Shown: positions 54,124 to 63,457 of the stretch, piece by piece
Numbering within the stretch: position 1 is the stretch's first letter
Layout of the letters: every line of letters begins with the position of its first letter
Assembly (NCBI RefSeq): GCF_030408675.1
Contig: NZ_CP047200.1
Span: 2,108,001-2,172,000 of the forward strand
Direction of reading: 5' to 3'
Length of the DNA stretch: 64,000 bases
Source of the DNA: Corynebacterium durum
GTDB lineage: Bacteria; Actinomycetota; Actinomycetes; Mycobacteriales; Mycobacteriaceae
Position numbers and translations under genes: made by a program
The notes under the pieces: generated by a model
Seen by the model: only the letters and a program-made list of their open reading frames with translations
Database searches by the model: none
What the model was told of the DNA's origin: nothing

Positions 54124-56826
54124 TTAGTTGGTCGCGCGTTTGCGCACGGCCCTACGCCGCCCGCGTCCGCGCGTGCTGCTTTCCGACGCCCGAACTCCCG
54201 CATCACCCTGGGTTTTCTCCTGGTTGTTGGGTTGCTGCGCGGCGGACGACATGCGACGGACGGCGCGGCGACGGTGGCGTCGAGAAGCGGTGGTGCCCAC
54301 CTCAACGTCACCCTCCACGACCTCGGCGACCTTCTCAGCGTTGCGTTTGACAGCGCGACGGCGACCCCGGCGCGGTTTGTCCTCTTTTTCAGACTTCTCG
54401 GGTTTTTCCAGCTCGGGCGCGGGTTCGGGTTCCACAAAGTCCTCGGGCCGCGGCGGCACATCGGAGCGCGAGTTGCCCCTAGTGGCGCGCTTGCGGCGCG
54501 GGGAGGTCTCGTATTCTTCGAGCGCCTGCTCGTAGGTCTGCGCGGGCTTCTCGTCAACGACAACGGCAGCGGCGAGTTCTTCAATGCTGCGCGCCGCCTC
54601 ACCGGCAACCTCAGCATCCGTGGATTCCTCAACGACCTCGGCGTCGATAATCTCGTCTTCGGTATCGTGCATGGCCACGACAACGGGGTGTTGTGCGGCT
54701 TTTTTGCGTTTGCGCCCGTTGCCGTTGGTCTCGCGCTGTTCGACGGGGTCACTGTGGACGATGATGCCGCGGCCTTCACATTCCTGGCATTCGGTGGCAA
54801 AGGTTTCCAGCAGCCCGGACCCGAGTTTTTTGCGGGTCATTTGGACGAGCCCAAGGGAGGTGACTTCGGAGACTTGGTGCCGGGTGCGGTCGCGCCCGAG
54901 GGCTTCGGTGAGGCGCCGGAGCACGAGTTCCTGGTTTGCGGGCAGCACCATGTCGATGAAGTCGATAACGATCATCCCGCCCAGGTCGCGGAGCCGGATT
55001 TGGCGGACGATTTCTTCGGCGGCTTCGAGATTGTTGGAGGTGATGGTTTCTTCGAGGTCGCCACCCGCGCCGGTGAATTTGCCGGTGTTGACATCAATGA
55101 CGGTCATGGCTTCGGTGCGGTCGATCACAAGCGTGCCGCCGGAGGGCAGCCACACTTTGCGCGACATAGCTTTCTCCAGCTGCTCGTCAATGCGGTAGTG
55201 CGTGAAGGCGTCTTCCCCGTCGTGGTCGTCGGGGTTGTAGCGCACTAGGCGGTCGAGGAGGTCGGGCGCGACGGATTGCACGTAGGCGTGCACGGTGTTC
55301 CAGGCGCGTTTGCCTTCCACAACCAGGTGCGTGAAGTCTTCGTTGAACACGTCACGTACGACTTTGACCAGCATGTCTGGTTCTTCGTACATGGTGACGG
55401 GCTTGGCACCTTTGCTGTTTTTCTCTTCGTCGGTGCGCTGCTGGATTTGCTCCCATGCGTTGTGCAGGCGGCGCACGTCGGCAGCGATTTCGGCTTCATC
55501 AACGCCTTCGGCGGCGGTGCGGATGATGGCTCCGCCTTTGTCCGGCACCACGTCTTTGACGATGTTCTTCAGGCGTTTGCGCTCGTTTTCGGGAAGTTTC
55601 CGGGAGATGCCGGTAGCGCGCCCGCTAGGCACGTACACCAGGTAGCGGCCAGCCAGGGAGATTTGCGTGGTCAGGCGTGCGCCTTTGTGACCGACGGGGT
55701 CTTTGGTGACTTGCACCAGCACCTGGTCGCCGCTTTTGAGGGCCTGTTCGATTTTCCGGCCGCGACCCCCAAGCCCACGGGCGCGCCAGTCCACTTCCCC
55801 GGCGTAGAGCACGCCGTTGCGGCCTTTGCCGATGTCAATGAAGGCGGCTTCCATGGAGGGCAGCACGTTTTGCACGCGCCCGAGGTAGATGTTTCCTACC
55901 AATGAACTCTGGGATTCGGATGTGACGAAGTGTTCGACCAGCAGGTCGTCTTCCAGCACGCCGACTTGGGTGACCAGTCCGGGGTGGTCGTTGCGTTGGC
56001 GTTCGCGCACCACCATGGTGCGGTCCACGGATTCACGACGCGCCAGGAATTCAGCCTCGCTGACCACGTGCCGCTTCTTGCGTTCCTCTTCCCGGCGTTC
56101 GGTGCGGCGTCGGCGCTGCGCCTCCAGCCGAGTGGAGCCTTTGATCCCCACGGGCCCCTCAGGCACATCCCCATCTTCGGTCTGTTCGGCCTCGGCACCG
56201 CGCCCACGACCCTTGCCGCGCCGCCCGCGCCGCTTGCGTTTCGACGGTGCGCCGTCCCCATCCTCGCTGGTATCGTCCGCGTCCCCGCTGTCTTCCTCGT
56301 CCTCATCGCTTACCGACGCCTCGATCTCCAGGTCCTCCTCCACTGCTTCCGGCGCGAGGAACACAGGGGTGGCGAAGGGGTGCACCTGCGTGACTGGCTC
56401 TTCAGTAGGTTCTGGAACCTCTGGTATCAGTATGGCCAACGCCTCAGCGTCGATTCCTTCATCCTCGTCCAGCAATTCGGACAACTCCCGATCCACTTTT
56501 TCTTCAATCTGGTGGATCTCATTGGCCACATTCTTTTCCACACGCTTGCGGATCTTATCCTCAGGCTGCTTTTTGGCCTTCTTCTTGCCTTTTTTCTTTG
56601 GCTTTTCCTCGACGGCGGGTTCAGAAGGTTCGGCGGGTTGCAGGGCGTCGAGAAGCTTGTTGGCCTCGTCGAGGCTCAGGTTCGATTGGGCGACTTTCAC
56701 CAGCCCCAAGCCATCCAACGCAACAATGAGTTCCTTCGACGTCATGCCCAGCTGCTTCGCCAGCGCGTGAACCCGGGTTTTCGGCCCCAGAGTACTGCGA
56801 TCAAATTCTTCGATGGTTTGTGCCAT
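54124..56826 (-). CDS. rne: Ribonuclease E/G family endoribonuclease
   Basis: 900 aa, in the actinobacterial layout: an N-terminal IF2-N-like helix module (TRVHALAKQLGMTSKELIVAL), a long Lys/Glu-rich disordered part, then S1 (about 305-390), the catalytic core with VIDVNTG (Asp578) and MIVIDFIDM (Asp622, Asp625) and the Zn-link CQECEGRG (Cys680, Cys683). A charged C-terminal tail with basic clusters follows. SD aaggagag before the ATG. Central mRNA and rRNA processing enzyme. Confidence 0.95.
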   Translation of the reverse strand: MAQTIEEFDRSTLGPKTRVHALAKQLGMTSKELIVALDGLGLVKVAQSNLSLDEANKLLDALQPAEPSEPAVEEKPKKKGKKKAKKQPEDKIRKRVEKNVANEIHQIEEKVDRELSELLDEDEGIDAEALAILIPEVPEPTEEPVTQVHPFATPVFLAPEAVEEDLEIEASVSDEDEEDSGDADDTSEDGDGAPSKRKRRGRRGKGRGRGAEAEQTEDGDVPEGPVGIKGSTRLEAQRRRRTERREEERKKRHVVSEAEFLARRESVDRTMVVRERQRNDHPGLVTQVGVLEDDLLVEHFVTSESQSSLVGNIYLGRVQNVLPSMEAAFIDIGKGRNGVLYAGEVDWRARGLGGRGRKIEQALKSGDQVLVQVTKDPVGHKGARLTTQISLAGRYLVYVPSGRATGISRKLPENERKRLKNIVKDVVPDKGGAIIRTAAEGVDEAEIAADVRRLHNAWEQIQQRTDEEKNSKGAKPVTMYEEPDMLVKVVRDVFNEDFTHLVVEGKRAWNTVHAYVQSVAPDLLDRLVRYNPDDHDGEDAFTHYRIDEQLEKAMSRKVWLPSGGTLVIDRTEAMTVIDVNTGKFTGAGGDLEETITSNNLEAAEEIVRQIRLRDLGGMIVIDFIDMVLPANQELVLRRLTEALGRDRTRHQVSEVTSLGLVQMTRKKLGSGLLETFATECQECEGRGIIVHSDPVEQRETNGNGRKRKKAAQHPVVVAMHDTEDEIIDAEVVEESTDAEVAGEAARSIEELAAAVVVDEKPAQTYEQALEEYETSPRRKRATRGNSRSDVPPRPEDFVEPEPAPELEKPEKSEKEDKPRRGRRRAVKRNAEKVAEVVEGDVEVGTTASRRHRRRAVRRMSSAAQQPNNQEKTQGDAGVRASESSTRGRGRRRAVRKRATN

Positions 56827-57078
56827 AGCACTCTCCTTGAGTTGTGGTCGCGGTCTTCCCGGGCGCTGGCACTGCTATGTGTGCCGCCGCCGCGCGGGTG
56901 AACCGCAAAAACGTATGTAAATATCGTGTGCTCGTCCCGTTGCAGCGATTCCGGTAACCCAGAGCGAACGTTCGGAGCCAAACCATTATTCTTCCACATT
57001 TTGCGCGCAACAACGATTCCCACAAACCATGCACGTCAAATTCTTGAAAAACGGTGTTTAGGACCTTAGGTTAGAGTT

Positions 57079-57699
57079 ATGAGTGACAAGCGATCAATAG
57101 CCGCCATGGCCATCTTTGCTGGAATACTGGGAGCCTGCGTGATCATCGGAAACTGGTGGCTCACCGGCGCTGTCCTCCTCGCAGCTATCGTGCTGATCTG
57201 GCGAGTCCCCGAACTCCGCAGGGGAACTAACACCGGCTTGGTCATCAACAAAGTCCCCTCCACCAGCCGCACATTCAGCGCCAGGGCCTTCCTCCCCTTC
57301 ATCACGGTATATGCCCTGATATACCTCACCGTCACCTTCGCGCCGGGCATGAACGGCTGGGCCTACCTGCTCATTCCCCTCTGGATGCTGGCCGGAGGAT
57401 TCTACGGCTGGGCCGACGCCACCAACTTCGCAGGCAAACCCATCACTCTCCCCAGCGACAGCCCCGCCATGCTCATTCACCTGGGAAAACTCAGTGCCTA
57501 TGACGGCACACTGGTCAAAATCTGGCGGCTCGCCCAGCTTCTCGATCAGCCCGAAGACACCATCATCGAGGAAGCCACCACTCTCCAACGCGACGGCCTG
57601 GTTTACATCTCGACTGTAGGCTTCAGCGACAATCCCGCGCAGTGGAGTGTACAACTCCAACCCAAAGCCTACGAACATGTGGCACAAAGTGTGGCCTGA
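57079..57699 (+). CDS. Membrane protein with C-terminal winged-helix-like region, unknown
   Basis: 206 aa. Four N-terminal TM helices in two pairs (MAIFAGILGACVIIGNWW, GAVLLAAIVLIW, FLPFITVYALIYLTVTF, GWAYLLIPLWMLAGGFYGW) and a C-terminal cytoplasmic ~80 residues (LAQLLDQPEDTIIEEATTLQRDGLVYI) that looks like a winged-helix domain. Start lacks an SD; TAGGTT lies 6 nt upstream, so it may be leaderless. Divergent from rne. Confidence 0.65.
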   Translation: MSDKRSIAAMAIFAGILGACVIIGNWWLTGAVLLAAIVLIWRVPELRRGTNTGLVINKVPSTSRTFSARAFLPFITVYALIYLTVTFAPGMNGWAYLLIPLWMLAGGFYGWADATNFAGKPITLPSDSPAMLIHLGKLSAYDGTLVKIWRLAQLLDQPEDTIIEEATTLQRDGLVYISTVGFSDNPAQWSVQLQPKAYEHVAQSVA

Positions 57700-57767
57700 C
57701 TTGCGTAAACCCCCGAGAACGATGACGCCAAAGATACGAACTTAATGCCGCGTACAAACAGGCACGT

Positions 57768-57806
57768 AAAAAGACCGCGTTCCCCGGTAAGAAACGCGGT
57801 CTTTTT
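57768..57806. terminator. Bidirectional terminator
   Basis: aaaaagaccgcgtt (57768-57781) and aacgcggtcttttt (57793-57806) form an 11-bp GC-rich stem with A/T runs at both sides, so it works in both directions between two convergent genes. Confidence 0.9.
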
Positions 57807-57857
57807 ATTCTTTTAGGAAGCTACTGCGGTGTTATCCGCCGCATTATCGTGAATGCG

Positions 57858-60800
57858 TTACTGCGAACGGCGTCCACGCAATGCAAGCACCAGTCCGGCG
57901 ATCAACAGAAGCACGGCAATGACGATAATTCCTATTACTGATGCACCTGTATTAGCCAGTACCTTCTGCACGGCACGTGCAGGGCCGGACTTCTGGGCGT
58001 CGTCCTTCGGCGTCGCACCCGCTTGACCCGGTTGTCCCTGATGGCCCTTCGGAGTGCCCTTCACCGGCGTCCCATCCGTAGCCTTGGTGGGCTGGGTCGG
58101 CGCAGGATCGTTCTGGCGAGGTCCGGCTGCCGGGGCGGTATGACCCGGTGCGGTTAAGCCGGACCCACTGGAACCCGGCGCGGTCGTCGGCAGGTTCGGG
58201 ATGATCGCCGCTGGGATCAGCGGAACGAAGATCCACCACCACGGGACGTTTGCGGTGTTGGTCAATGTCACCGCAACGGCCGAGCCGTCGGCAGGGATGG
58301 TCACGGTCGCGGTGCCGTCACGGTTGTCCTTCACCGCAGCTGCTGGGTCCCCAGTGTAGCCGGGTGTCGACCACGATGTGATCGCCGTATTTTCTGGCTT
58401 CTTTTCCTTGAGGGTAATCACGGTGTGAGCTGGCAGTTCAGGCAGCTCCGCGAACGTGCCGTTGGCAACTTTGTAGGTTTCGGTCTTGGTGTCCCCGCTC
58501 TGTGGGTCTTTCCAGGATGCCTCGATCTCGTAGTCGCGGCTCTTGTTGCCGTCCACACCTGCGGCGAGTCCTTCAACGGCCTTGGTCAGAGTAACTTTGC
58601 CCTTCACGTTGTACACGTTCACCAGGTTGGCCGTGGCGGCGGTGTCCTTACTGCTGATCGTCGCGGTTGCGCTGGTCACGGAGCTGTTCTTGTCGAACAT
58701 AGCGCCGGGGACCTCTGCGTTAGCAGTATCTTCGGCGAACTCACAGGTGGCACCGTAGCGCACGTCGTCGATCGTGGCCGGAGTACCAGCGATGACCTCT
58801 ACTGTGCCTTTTTTCACTTCTTTTTTGTCAGTGCCGAGGGCGCACACGTAGCTGACGTTGAACTTCTTGTCCTTCACAGCGGCGAGGTCCTTGCCGGAGC
58901 CTGCGAGCGTCTTGGACAGTTCCACGGATCCGCGCCACGCACTGTAGTCGTTGGTGGCGATGACGTCGTGGGTCTTCCCCTTCACAATGACCACACTGTC
59001 CAGCCCAGAGGTGGCGAGGTCAGCGCCCTTCACATCTGCGTCTTTTTCGATGATCGTGCAGGTGGACTCGGCGGCGATATCGTCGATGGTGGTGGATTCA
59101 CCAGCGCCCAACTGGAAGGTGCCTTCCTTACGCTGCGCGGGGTCTTTGTGCTCACACACGTAGGCGAAGTTGAACTTCTCGCCTGCGGCCACCCCATCGG
59201 GGTCCTTCAGGGACTTGGTCACGGACAGCGAGCCAGTATCTTTGGTGTACACGTTGGTGAACAGCATGGTCGTGGGTTGTGTACCCTGATCAAACTTCTG
59301 CTCGGCATTGTCCACGACCAGCGTGTAACCGTCCTGCTTCGCCGCATCTACGTTTTCCGTGACGGTGCATTCCGAGCCTGCGGGAACGTCCTCGACCGTG
59401 GTTTCACCATTGCCCTTGACCTTAATCTCATCGGCCTTAATGTCTTCGCCGTATACGCATTTGTAAAGGAAAGAGAATTCCTTGGCCCCTGGGTCCGGTA
59501 GCCCTTCAACCTTCTTCTTCACGGTAAAGCTACTGGTTGCTCGCGTGTACTTGTTAGTCACCGTCACAGGGGTTGTGGTGTTTTCAGTGATCACTGCCGG
59601 ACCACTCACCTTCACATCCAGCACGGCATTATCGACGGCCCCGCGTGCCGACGCCTCGTCTTCCGTCACCGTACACGATGCACCCACCGGAATATCCGGG
59701 GATTTCACGGTGTTATCGCCATTGACCTTCAGCTCTCCCTTGGCAACCTCGGCACCATCTTTGGTGCAGACATAGTTGAAGGAGTATTCATGGTCAGGAT
59801 TCAGATCAATGATAGTGGGGTCAGCAGTAACAACCTTGGTTACTGAGAAGGAACCCACCTGCTTGGTGTAAGTGTTGGTCACGGTGGCTATGTTGTTGGC
59901 AACCGTGCCCTCGGTGATGGTGACCGGCTGAGTCAAACCTTCCGGAACAGAGTTATAGCCGGCTACAGCGTGTTCGGATTCTTGAGCCACGACGCATTTG
60001 GTGCCCACGGGGAACTCAGAACCATCAACGGGAGTATCGCCAACGGGTACCGATATCTCAGTGGCAACACCAGCCTTGACTGTTTTATCCACGGAGTCGG
60101 CGTTGCAGGTGTAGGTGAACTTCACCGTCTTGGGTGCCACGAAAGCAGCGTCATCGGCGGGTGCGTTGATCAGCTTCTTCATCTGGAAGGTGCCAATCTT
60201 CTGGGTGTAGGTGTTGGTCACGGTCGCGATATTGTCGGCAACCTTGCCTTCTTTCAGCGTGACAGCGGTGTTTAAACCATCTGCCTTCACAGTGTGATCA
60301 ACGACAGCTTCATCCGCCTCACGAGTGACTTTGCACTCCGTGCCCACTGGGAAGCTTGCTCCATCAACGGCGGTGCCGTCAGTATTGGCAGTCAATTCAG
60401 TGTCGGTGTTAGCTTTCACCGCGCCATCGACAGAATCGGCGTTGCACTGGTAGAACAACTTCACCGATGCGGGTGCATCTGCCGGCTTCGGGTCAGCAAC
60501 CACCTTTTTCACCTGGAACGTACCCGCTTGCTTGGTGTACGTATTGGTCACAGCAGCGATATTGCTTGCAGCTTTGCCTTCGGCAATGGTCACTGCGGTG
60601 TTCAAACCGGTAGCGGCAATGCCATAATCAGCGATATCAGCATTGGCCTCGCGGGTGACCTTGCACTCGGTACCTGCGTGGAACACCGCGCCGTCGACAA
60701 GCATGCCATCGGTGTTCACCGTCAGCTCGGTGTCAGTATTGGCTTTCACCGCACCATCCACCGAGTCGGCGTTGCACTGGTAGAACAACTTCACCGACTG

Positions 60801-62333
60801 TGGAGCATTCGCAGGCTTCGGATCAGCGATGGTCTTCTTTACTTGGAACGTGCCATCGGCGTATTGTGCGACGTTGCTTACCGATAGCTCAGATTGCTGC
60901 TTTTCCTGGACTGTCAGCGTCTTGGGTTCAAATGTTGTTTTTGCGGTGTTCCACTGTATGTTCGGGACTGCCGGAGGGGTTTCTTCAAACGTCATAGTTG
61001 TGCCGGCTGGGAAGGTGTTCGGCACGTTGGTGAAGGAACCTGCAACCACTTCACTAAAAGTCACCGAGCCCGAGGTATCGGAAGGGTTGAGGCCCGCAGG
61101 TTTATCAGTCCATTCGGGGAAATCCGCGACAGTTTTACCATTGGGCAGAGTGAAATTGATAGTCACCGGGTATTTGGTAGTAGTTGGCACAGATGCTGCT
61201 GCCGGTCCCAAAACTCGCTTCACAATAGAGACCGCCCCGTAGCCATCACGCATGGCTAAAATAACCTTCGCGGTTTTGATGTATGAGATCGTACCGCTGG
61301 CGGTCTCGTTAGTACCATCAATATGAACATCATTAGTGTAGGCAATACCAGGAATTGCGGTACCAGGAAGCTTCCCGGGGACGGAAAGCCGGTAGTTAGT
61401 ATCAGGCTGGAACGGACCAGTCACGGTGACTTCGCGGTTACGCCCACTGCCTGTCACAGTGATGCTAAAGCCTGGGTAGTCTGGGTCAGAAGCACCATTG
61501 GTATCTGCAAGTCTTTTTGCCGGCATGCTTGGATTATCCTGGCTATTCACCATCTGCAGCGTCCATGGATTTCCTTGAAGAAGGGTTTCATAGTCGTAGC
61601 CTTCACCCATAGTATCGATGAAGCGATAGGTGAGATTACCGTTACCGGGAGTACCCAAGGAAGGAACCGTTGCCGCCAGCAAGGACGGATTAAACGCAAT
61701 AGACCATGGAACAGCTTTATTGCGTTCACCAATGGGAGTGCTGTACTTACTCAGTTTGGAGGGCTGGTACCGAGCATCGGCGGCCTTAGCAATACCTCCA
61801 GGAATGCTGGCTGCTACAGGGGTACCATTAACCTGAAAGTCAATGGTGTCTGCGGTGTAAGCTTCGCGACGGGCAGTACTGGCAATCACCTTCAGCTCAC
61901 CGGAACCTTTGACCTCCTTGGAGGTAATGTCATTAACTCCCGAGTCAAAAACACAGGAAATCAGTGATGTCGCACCGTTTGAGAGATTACAGTCACCGAT
62001 TTTCTTGCCTTCGAATATCAAATCAAGTTTGCCAAGGCTACTCCCCGCGATTTGAAGCTGGGGAGGAAAAGCAACTTCAAACCCCTCCCCCTCTTTAGGA
62101 GTACGGTTGAGAGCTTCGCCACTCCAGTCGAAAGTCATGGGGGTAAGCTGACGGCGCACGTTCTGACCTGCAGCCAGAGCCTTGTTATTAACCACGATAT
62201 TGGACACTGTGTACCCAGGTGTTTGCACTGCATGAGCAACACTTGGGTTCACCAATGAGGCACCAAGCAAGGACACGATCGTCAGGATCGCCGCGATCAC
62301 TGCACCTAATTGCCGGGTCATCGGCTTTATCAT
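57858..62333 (-). CDS. LAxTG-anchored surface protein with DUF5979-type repeats
   Basis: 1491 aa: Sec signal (to about residue 35, AHA), an adhesin-like N-terminal region of about 320 residues (VNNKALAAGQNVRRQ...), then about nine tandem modules of 90-110 residues, each opening like GTFQVKK and mostly ending VTNTYTK, with a conserved Cys pair (YQC...TECKV) in most. A Trp-rich hydrophobic patch (PWWWIFVPLIPAAIIP), a Pro/Gly/Thr-rich wall-spanning region and the sorting signal LANTG + TM + RGRRSQ follow. LAxTG is the usual class E sortase motif. SD aggag before the ATG. It interrupts the ndk-rne order and probably mediates adhesion. No sortase gene is in the window. Confidence 0.88.
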   Translation of the reverse strand: MIKPMTRQLGAVIAAILTIVSLLGASLVNPSVAHAVQTPGYTVSNIVVNNKALAAGQNVRRQLTPMTFDWSGEALNRTPKEGEGFEVAFPPQLQIAGSSLGKLDLIFEGKKIGDCNLSNGATSLISCVFDSGVNDITSKEVKGSGELKVIASTARREAYTADTIDFQVNGTPVAASIPGGIAKAADARYQPSKLSKYSTPIGERNKAVPWSIAFNPSLLAATVPSLGTPGNGNLTYRFIDTMGEGYDYETLLQGNPWTLQMVNSQDNPSMPAKRLADTNGASDPDYPGFSITVTGSGRNREVTVTGPFQPDTNYRLSVPGKLPGTAIPGIAYTNDVHIDGTNETASGTISYIKTAKVILAMRDGYGAVSIVKRVLGPAAASVPTTTKYPVTINFTLPNGKTVADFPEWTDKPAGLNPSDTSGSVTFSEVVAGSFTNVPNTFPAGTTMTFEETPPAVPNIQWNTAKTTFEPKTLTVQEKQQSELSVSNVAQYADGTFQVKKTIADPKPANAPQSVKLFYQCNADSVDGAVKANTDTELTVNTDGMLVDGAVFHAGTECKVTREANADIADYGIAATGLNTAVTIAEGKAASNIAAVTNTYTKQAGTFQVKKVVADPKPADAPASVKLFYQCNADSVDGAVKANTDTELTANTDGTAVDGASFPVGTECKVTREADEAVVDHTVKADGLNTAVTLKEGKVADNIATVTNTYTQKIGTFQMKKLINAPADDAAFVAPKTVKFTYTCNADSVDKTVKAGVATEISVPVGDTPVDGSEFPVGTKCVVAQESEHAVAGYNSVPEGLTQPVTITEGTVANNIATVTNTYTKQVGSFSVTKVVTADPTIIDLNPDHEYSFNYVCTKDGAEVAKGELKVNGDNTVKSPDIPVGASCTVTEDEASARGAVDNAVLDVKVSGPAVITENTTTPVTVTNKYTRATSSFTVKKKVEGLPDPGAKEFSFLYKCVYGEDIKADEIKVKGNGETTVEDVPAGSECTVTENVDAAKQDGYTLVVDNAEQKFDQGTQPTTMLFTNVYTKDTGSLSVTKSLKDPDGVAAGEKFNFAYVCEHKDPAQRKEGTFQLGAGESTTIDDIAAESTCTIIEKDADVKGADLATSGLDSVVIVKGKTHDVIATNDYSAWRGSVELSKTLAGSGKDLAAVKDKKFNVSYVCALGTDKKEVKKGTVEVIAGTPATIDDVRYGATCEFAEDTANAEVPGAMFDKNSSVTSATATISSKDTAATANLVNVYNVKGKVTLTKAVEGLAAGVDGNKSRDYEIEASWKDPQSGDTKTETYKVANGTFAELPELPAHTVITLKEKKPENTAITSWSTPGYTGDPAAAVKDNRDGTATVTIPADGSAVAVTLTNTANVPWWWIFVPLIPAAIIPNLPTTAPGSSGSGLTAPGHTAPAAGPRQNDPAPTQPTKATDGTPVKGTPKGHQGQPGQAGATPKDDAQKSGPARAVQKVLANTGASVIGIIVIAVLLLIAGLVLALRGRRSQ
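60200..60855 (-). repeat. Two near-identical intragenic repeats in the surface protein gene
   Basis: Modules beginning GTFQVKKTIADPKP and GTFQVKKVVADPKP are almost the same at both protein and DNA level (long stretches of identity around YQCNADSVDGAVKANTD), unlike the other modules. Each copy is about 330 nt. This indicates a recent duplication able to change copy number by recombination. Confidence 0.8.
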
Positions 62334-62634
62334 TTTTCTCCTAGATTGAATCCTTAAACAGCTGAATTGACGGTGTTGTGAGCACCGTCAATTCCGTAGA
62401 AAACCTGCAGACATGCAAAACCGAAATGGCTTACGCGTTAACCTTACAAAAAACTTATGATCTTATGAAAGTATACTTATATTTTCTAAACATAATATGT
62501 TTGCCACATACACCTTTTTAGGGAGTGATGATTGAAGACAAAAGGGTGGCTTTATTTAGGACCCGGAAGTTCAGTCGGGATAGAAGTTGTGGACGGGCGG
62601 CTTGATAGAGCACGGCGGCTGTGCGGCTGGCGAT

Positions 62635-62684
62635 GATCTACCAAACTGCCAAAAAACCCAGGAAAAATGGCATTTTGATAGAGC
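62635..62684. repeat. Palindromic element D
   Basis: gatctaccaaactgcc (62635-62650) and ggcattttgatagagc (62669-62684) pair at 13 of 16 positions around a loop aaaaaacccaggaaaaat. A related direct repeat gatagagcacggcggc (62604) / gatagagcgcggcgcc (62677) flanks it. Confidence 0.55.
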
Positions 62685-62736
62685 GCGGCGCCGCCAACAG
62701 TCTTGAACACCGTTAGTGCAAACCTTTGCATAAAAA

Positions 62737-62791
62737 TAGGTCTACCGTCAGGTACGGAAATGCCTTGTTTTCGTACCTGGCAGTGGACCTA
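62737..62791. repeat. Palindromic intergenic repeat, family A copy 4
   Basis: taggtctaccgtcaggtacg (62737-62756) and cgtacctggcagtggaccta (62772-62791) with loop gaaatgccttgtttt. It is followed within 20 nt by family B copy 3. Confidence 0.85.
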
Positions 62792-62810
62792 CATGACAAG
62801 CGCGTAAGGT

Positions 62811-62870
62811 TTGCTTATCCCCAAGCCGAAAAACACCCCATTTTCGTGCTTGAGCATAAGCACACTTTGC
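62811..62870. repeat. Palindromic intergenic repeat, family B copy 3
   Basis: ttgcttatccccaagccg ... tgcttgagcataagcac with loop aaaaacaccccattttc, then actttgc. The loop is nearly the same as in family A copy 3 (caaacaccctgttttc). Confidence 0.85.
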
Positions 62871-63006
62871 AGGGGCGACCCCCGGACACAGCCCAACACC
62901 CCACCTTTCCCCCAACCCCATCCCCTCCACTACCACCCAAACAAAAAACGAGACCCCGCAGCACTGCGCAGTAGTGAGCGGCAGTACAGCGGGACTGCAA
63001 AGCTTA

Positions 63007-63033
63007 CAAAAACGAACCTAGTTTTATAGGTTC
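63007..63033 (-). terminator. Terminator of ndk
   Basis: On the minus strand, gaaccta pairs with taggttc around taaaac, followed by gtttttg. The ndk stop codon is in the loop, so the hairpin starts inside the gene. Confidence 0.8.
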
Positions 63034-63434
63034 GGGAACCAGATGGCGATTTCACGCTCGGCGGATTCCGGCGAATCCGAACCGTGAACAACGTTGGTGG
63101 ATACTTCGAGGGCGAAGTCGCCACGGATGGTGCCGGGGGTCGCCTTGGATACCGGATCGGTGCCGCCTGCCAGTTGGCGCCAGGCTTCAATGGCGCGGGG
63201 GCCTTCCACAACACCAGCGACCAGTGGTGCGGACGTAATGAAGTCCACCAATTCGCCGAAGAAGGGCTTGTCAGAATGCTCGGCGTAGTGTTTTTCAGCG
63301 GTTGCTTTGTCGGCGACGCGCAGGTCCATGGCGGTGAGCTTCAGGCCCTTGCGCTCAATGCGGGAGATGATCTCGCCGATGAGTCCACGTTCAACGCCAT
63401 CGGGCTTGATCAAAATCAGGGTACGTTCAGTCAT
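63024..63434 (-). CDS. ndk: Nucleoside diphosphate kinase
   Basis: 136 aa from the ATG at 63434: [20 protein letters not shown] and the active-site NVVHGSDS (His117), standard family length; the upstream-open frame (to 63635) is not coding. Balances NTP pools. TATACT 7 nt before the ATG and no SD point to a leaderless transcript. Follows DUF4233 and folC in the conserved actinobacterial order. Confidence 0.97.
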   Translation of the reverse strand: MTERTLILIKPDGVERGLIGEIISRIERKGLKLTAMDLRVADKATAEKHYAEHSDKPFFGELVDFITSAPLVAGVVEGPRAIEAWRQLAGGTDPVSKATPGTIRGDFALEVSTNVVHGSDSPESAEREIAIWFPNL

Positions 63435-63441
63435 GTCGCTC

Positions 63442-63447
63442 AGTATA
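63442..63447 (-). promoter_or_regulatory. Putative -10 box of ndk (leaderless)
   Basis: TATACT on the minus strand, then gagcgac, then ATG. No SD. Confidence 0.55.
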
Positions 63448-63457
63448 TCGGACTGCC

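Larger units (their letters stand above)
62334..63006. other. Intergenic region with three palindromic elements
   Basis: About 670 nt between the surface-protein start and the ndk terminator with no credible gene. AT-rich near 62440-62520, then elements D, A copy 4 and B copy 3 in a row. The ORFs here read through the palindromes and have no SD. Confidence 0.6.
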
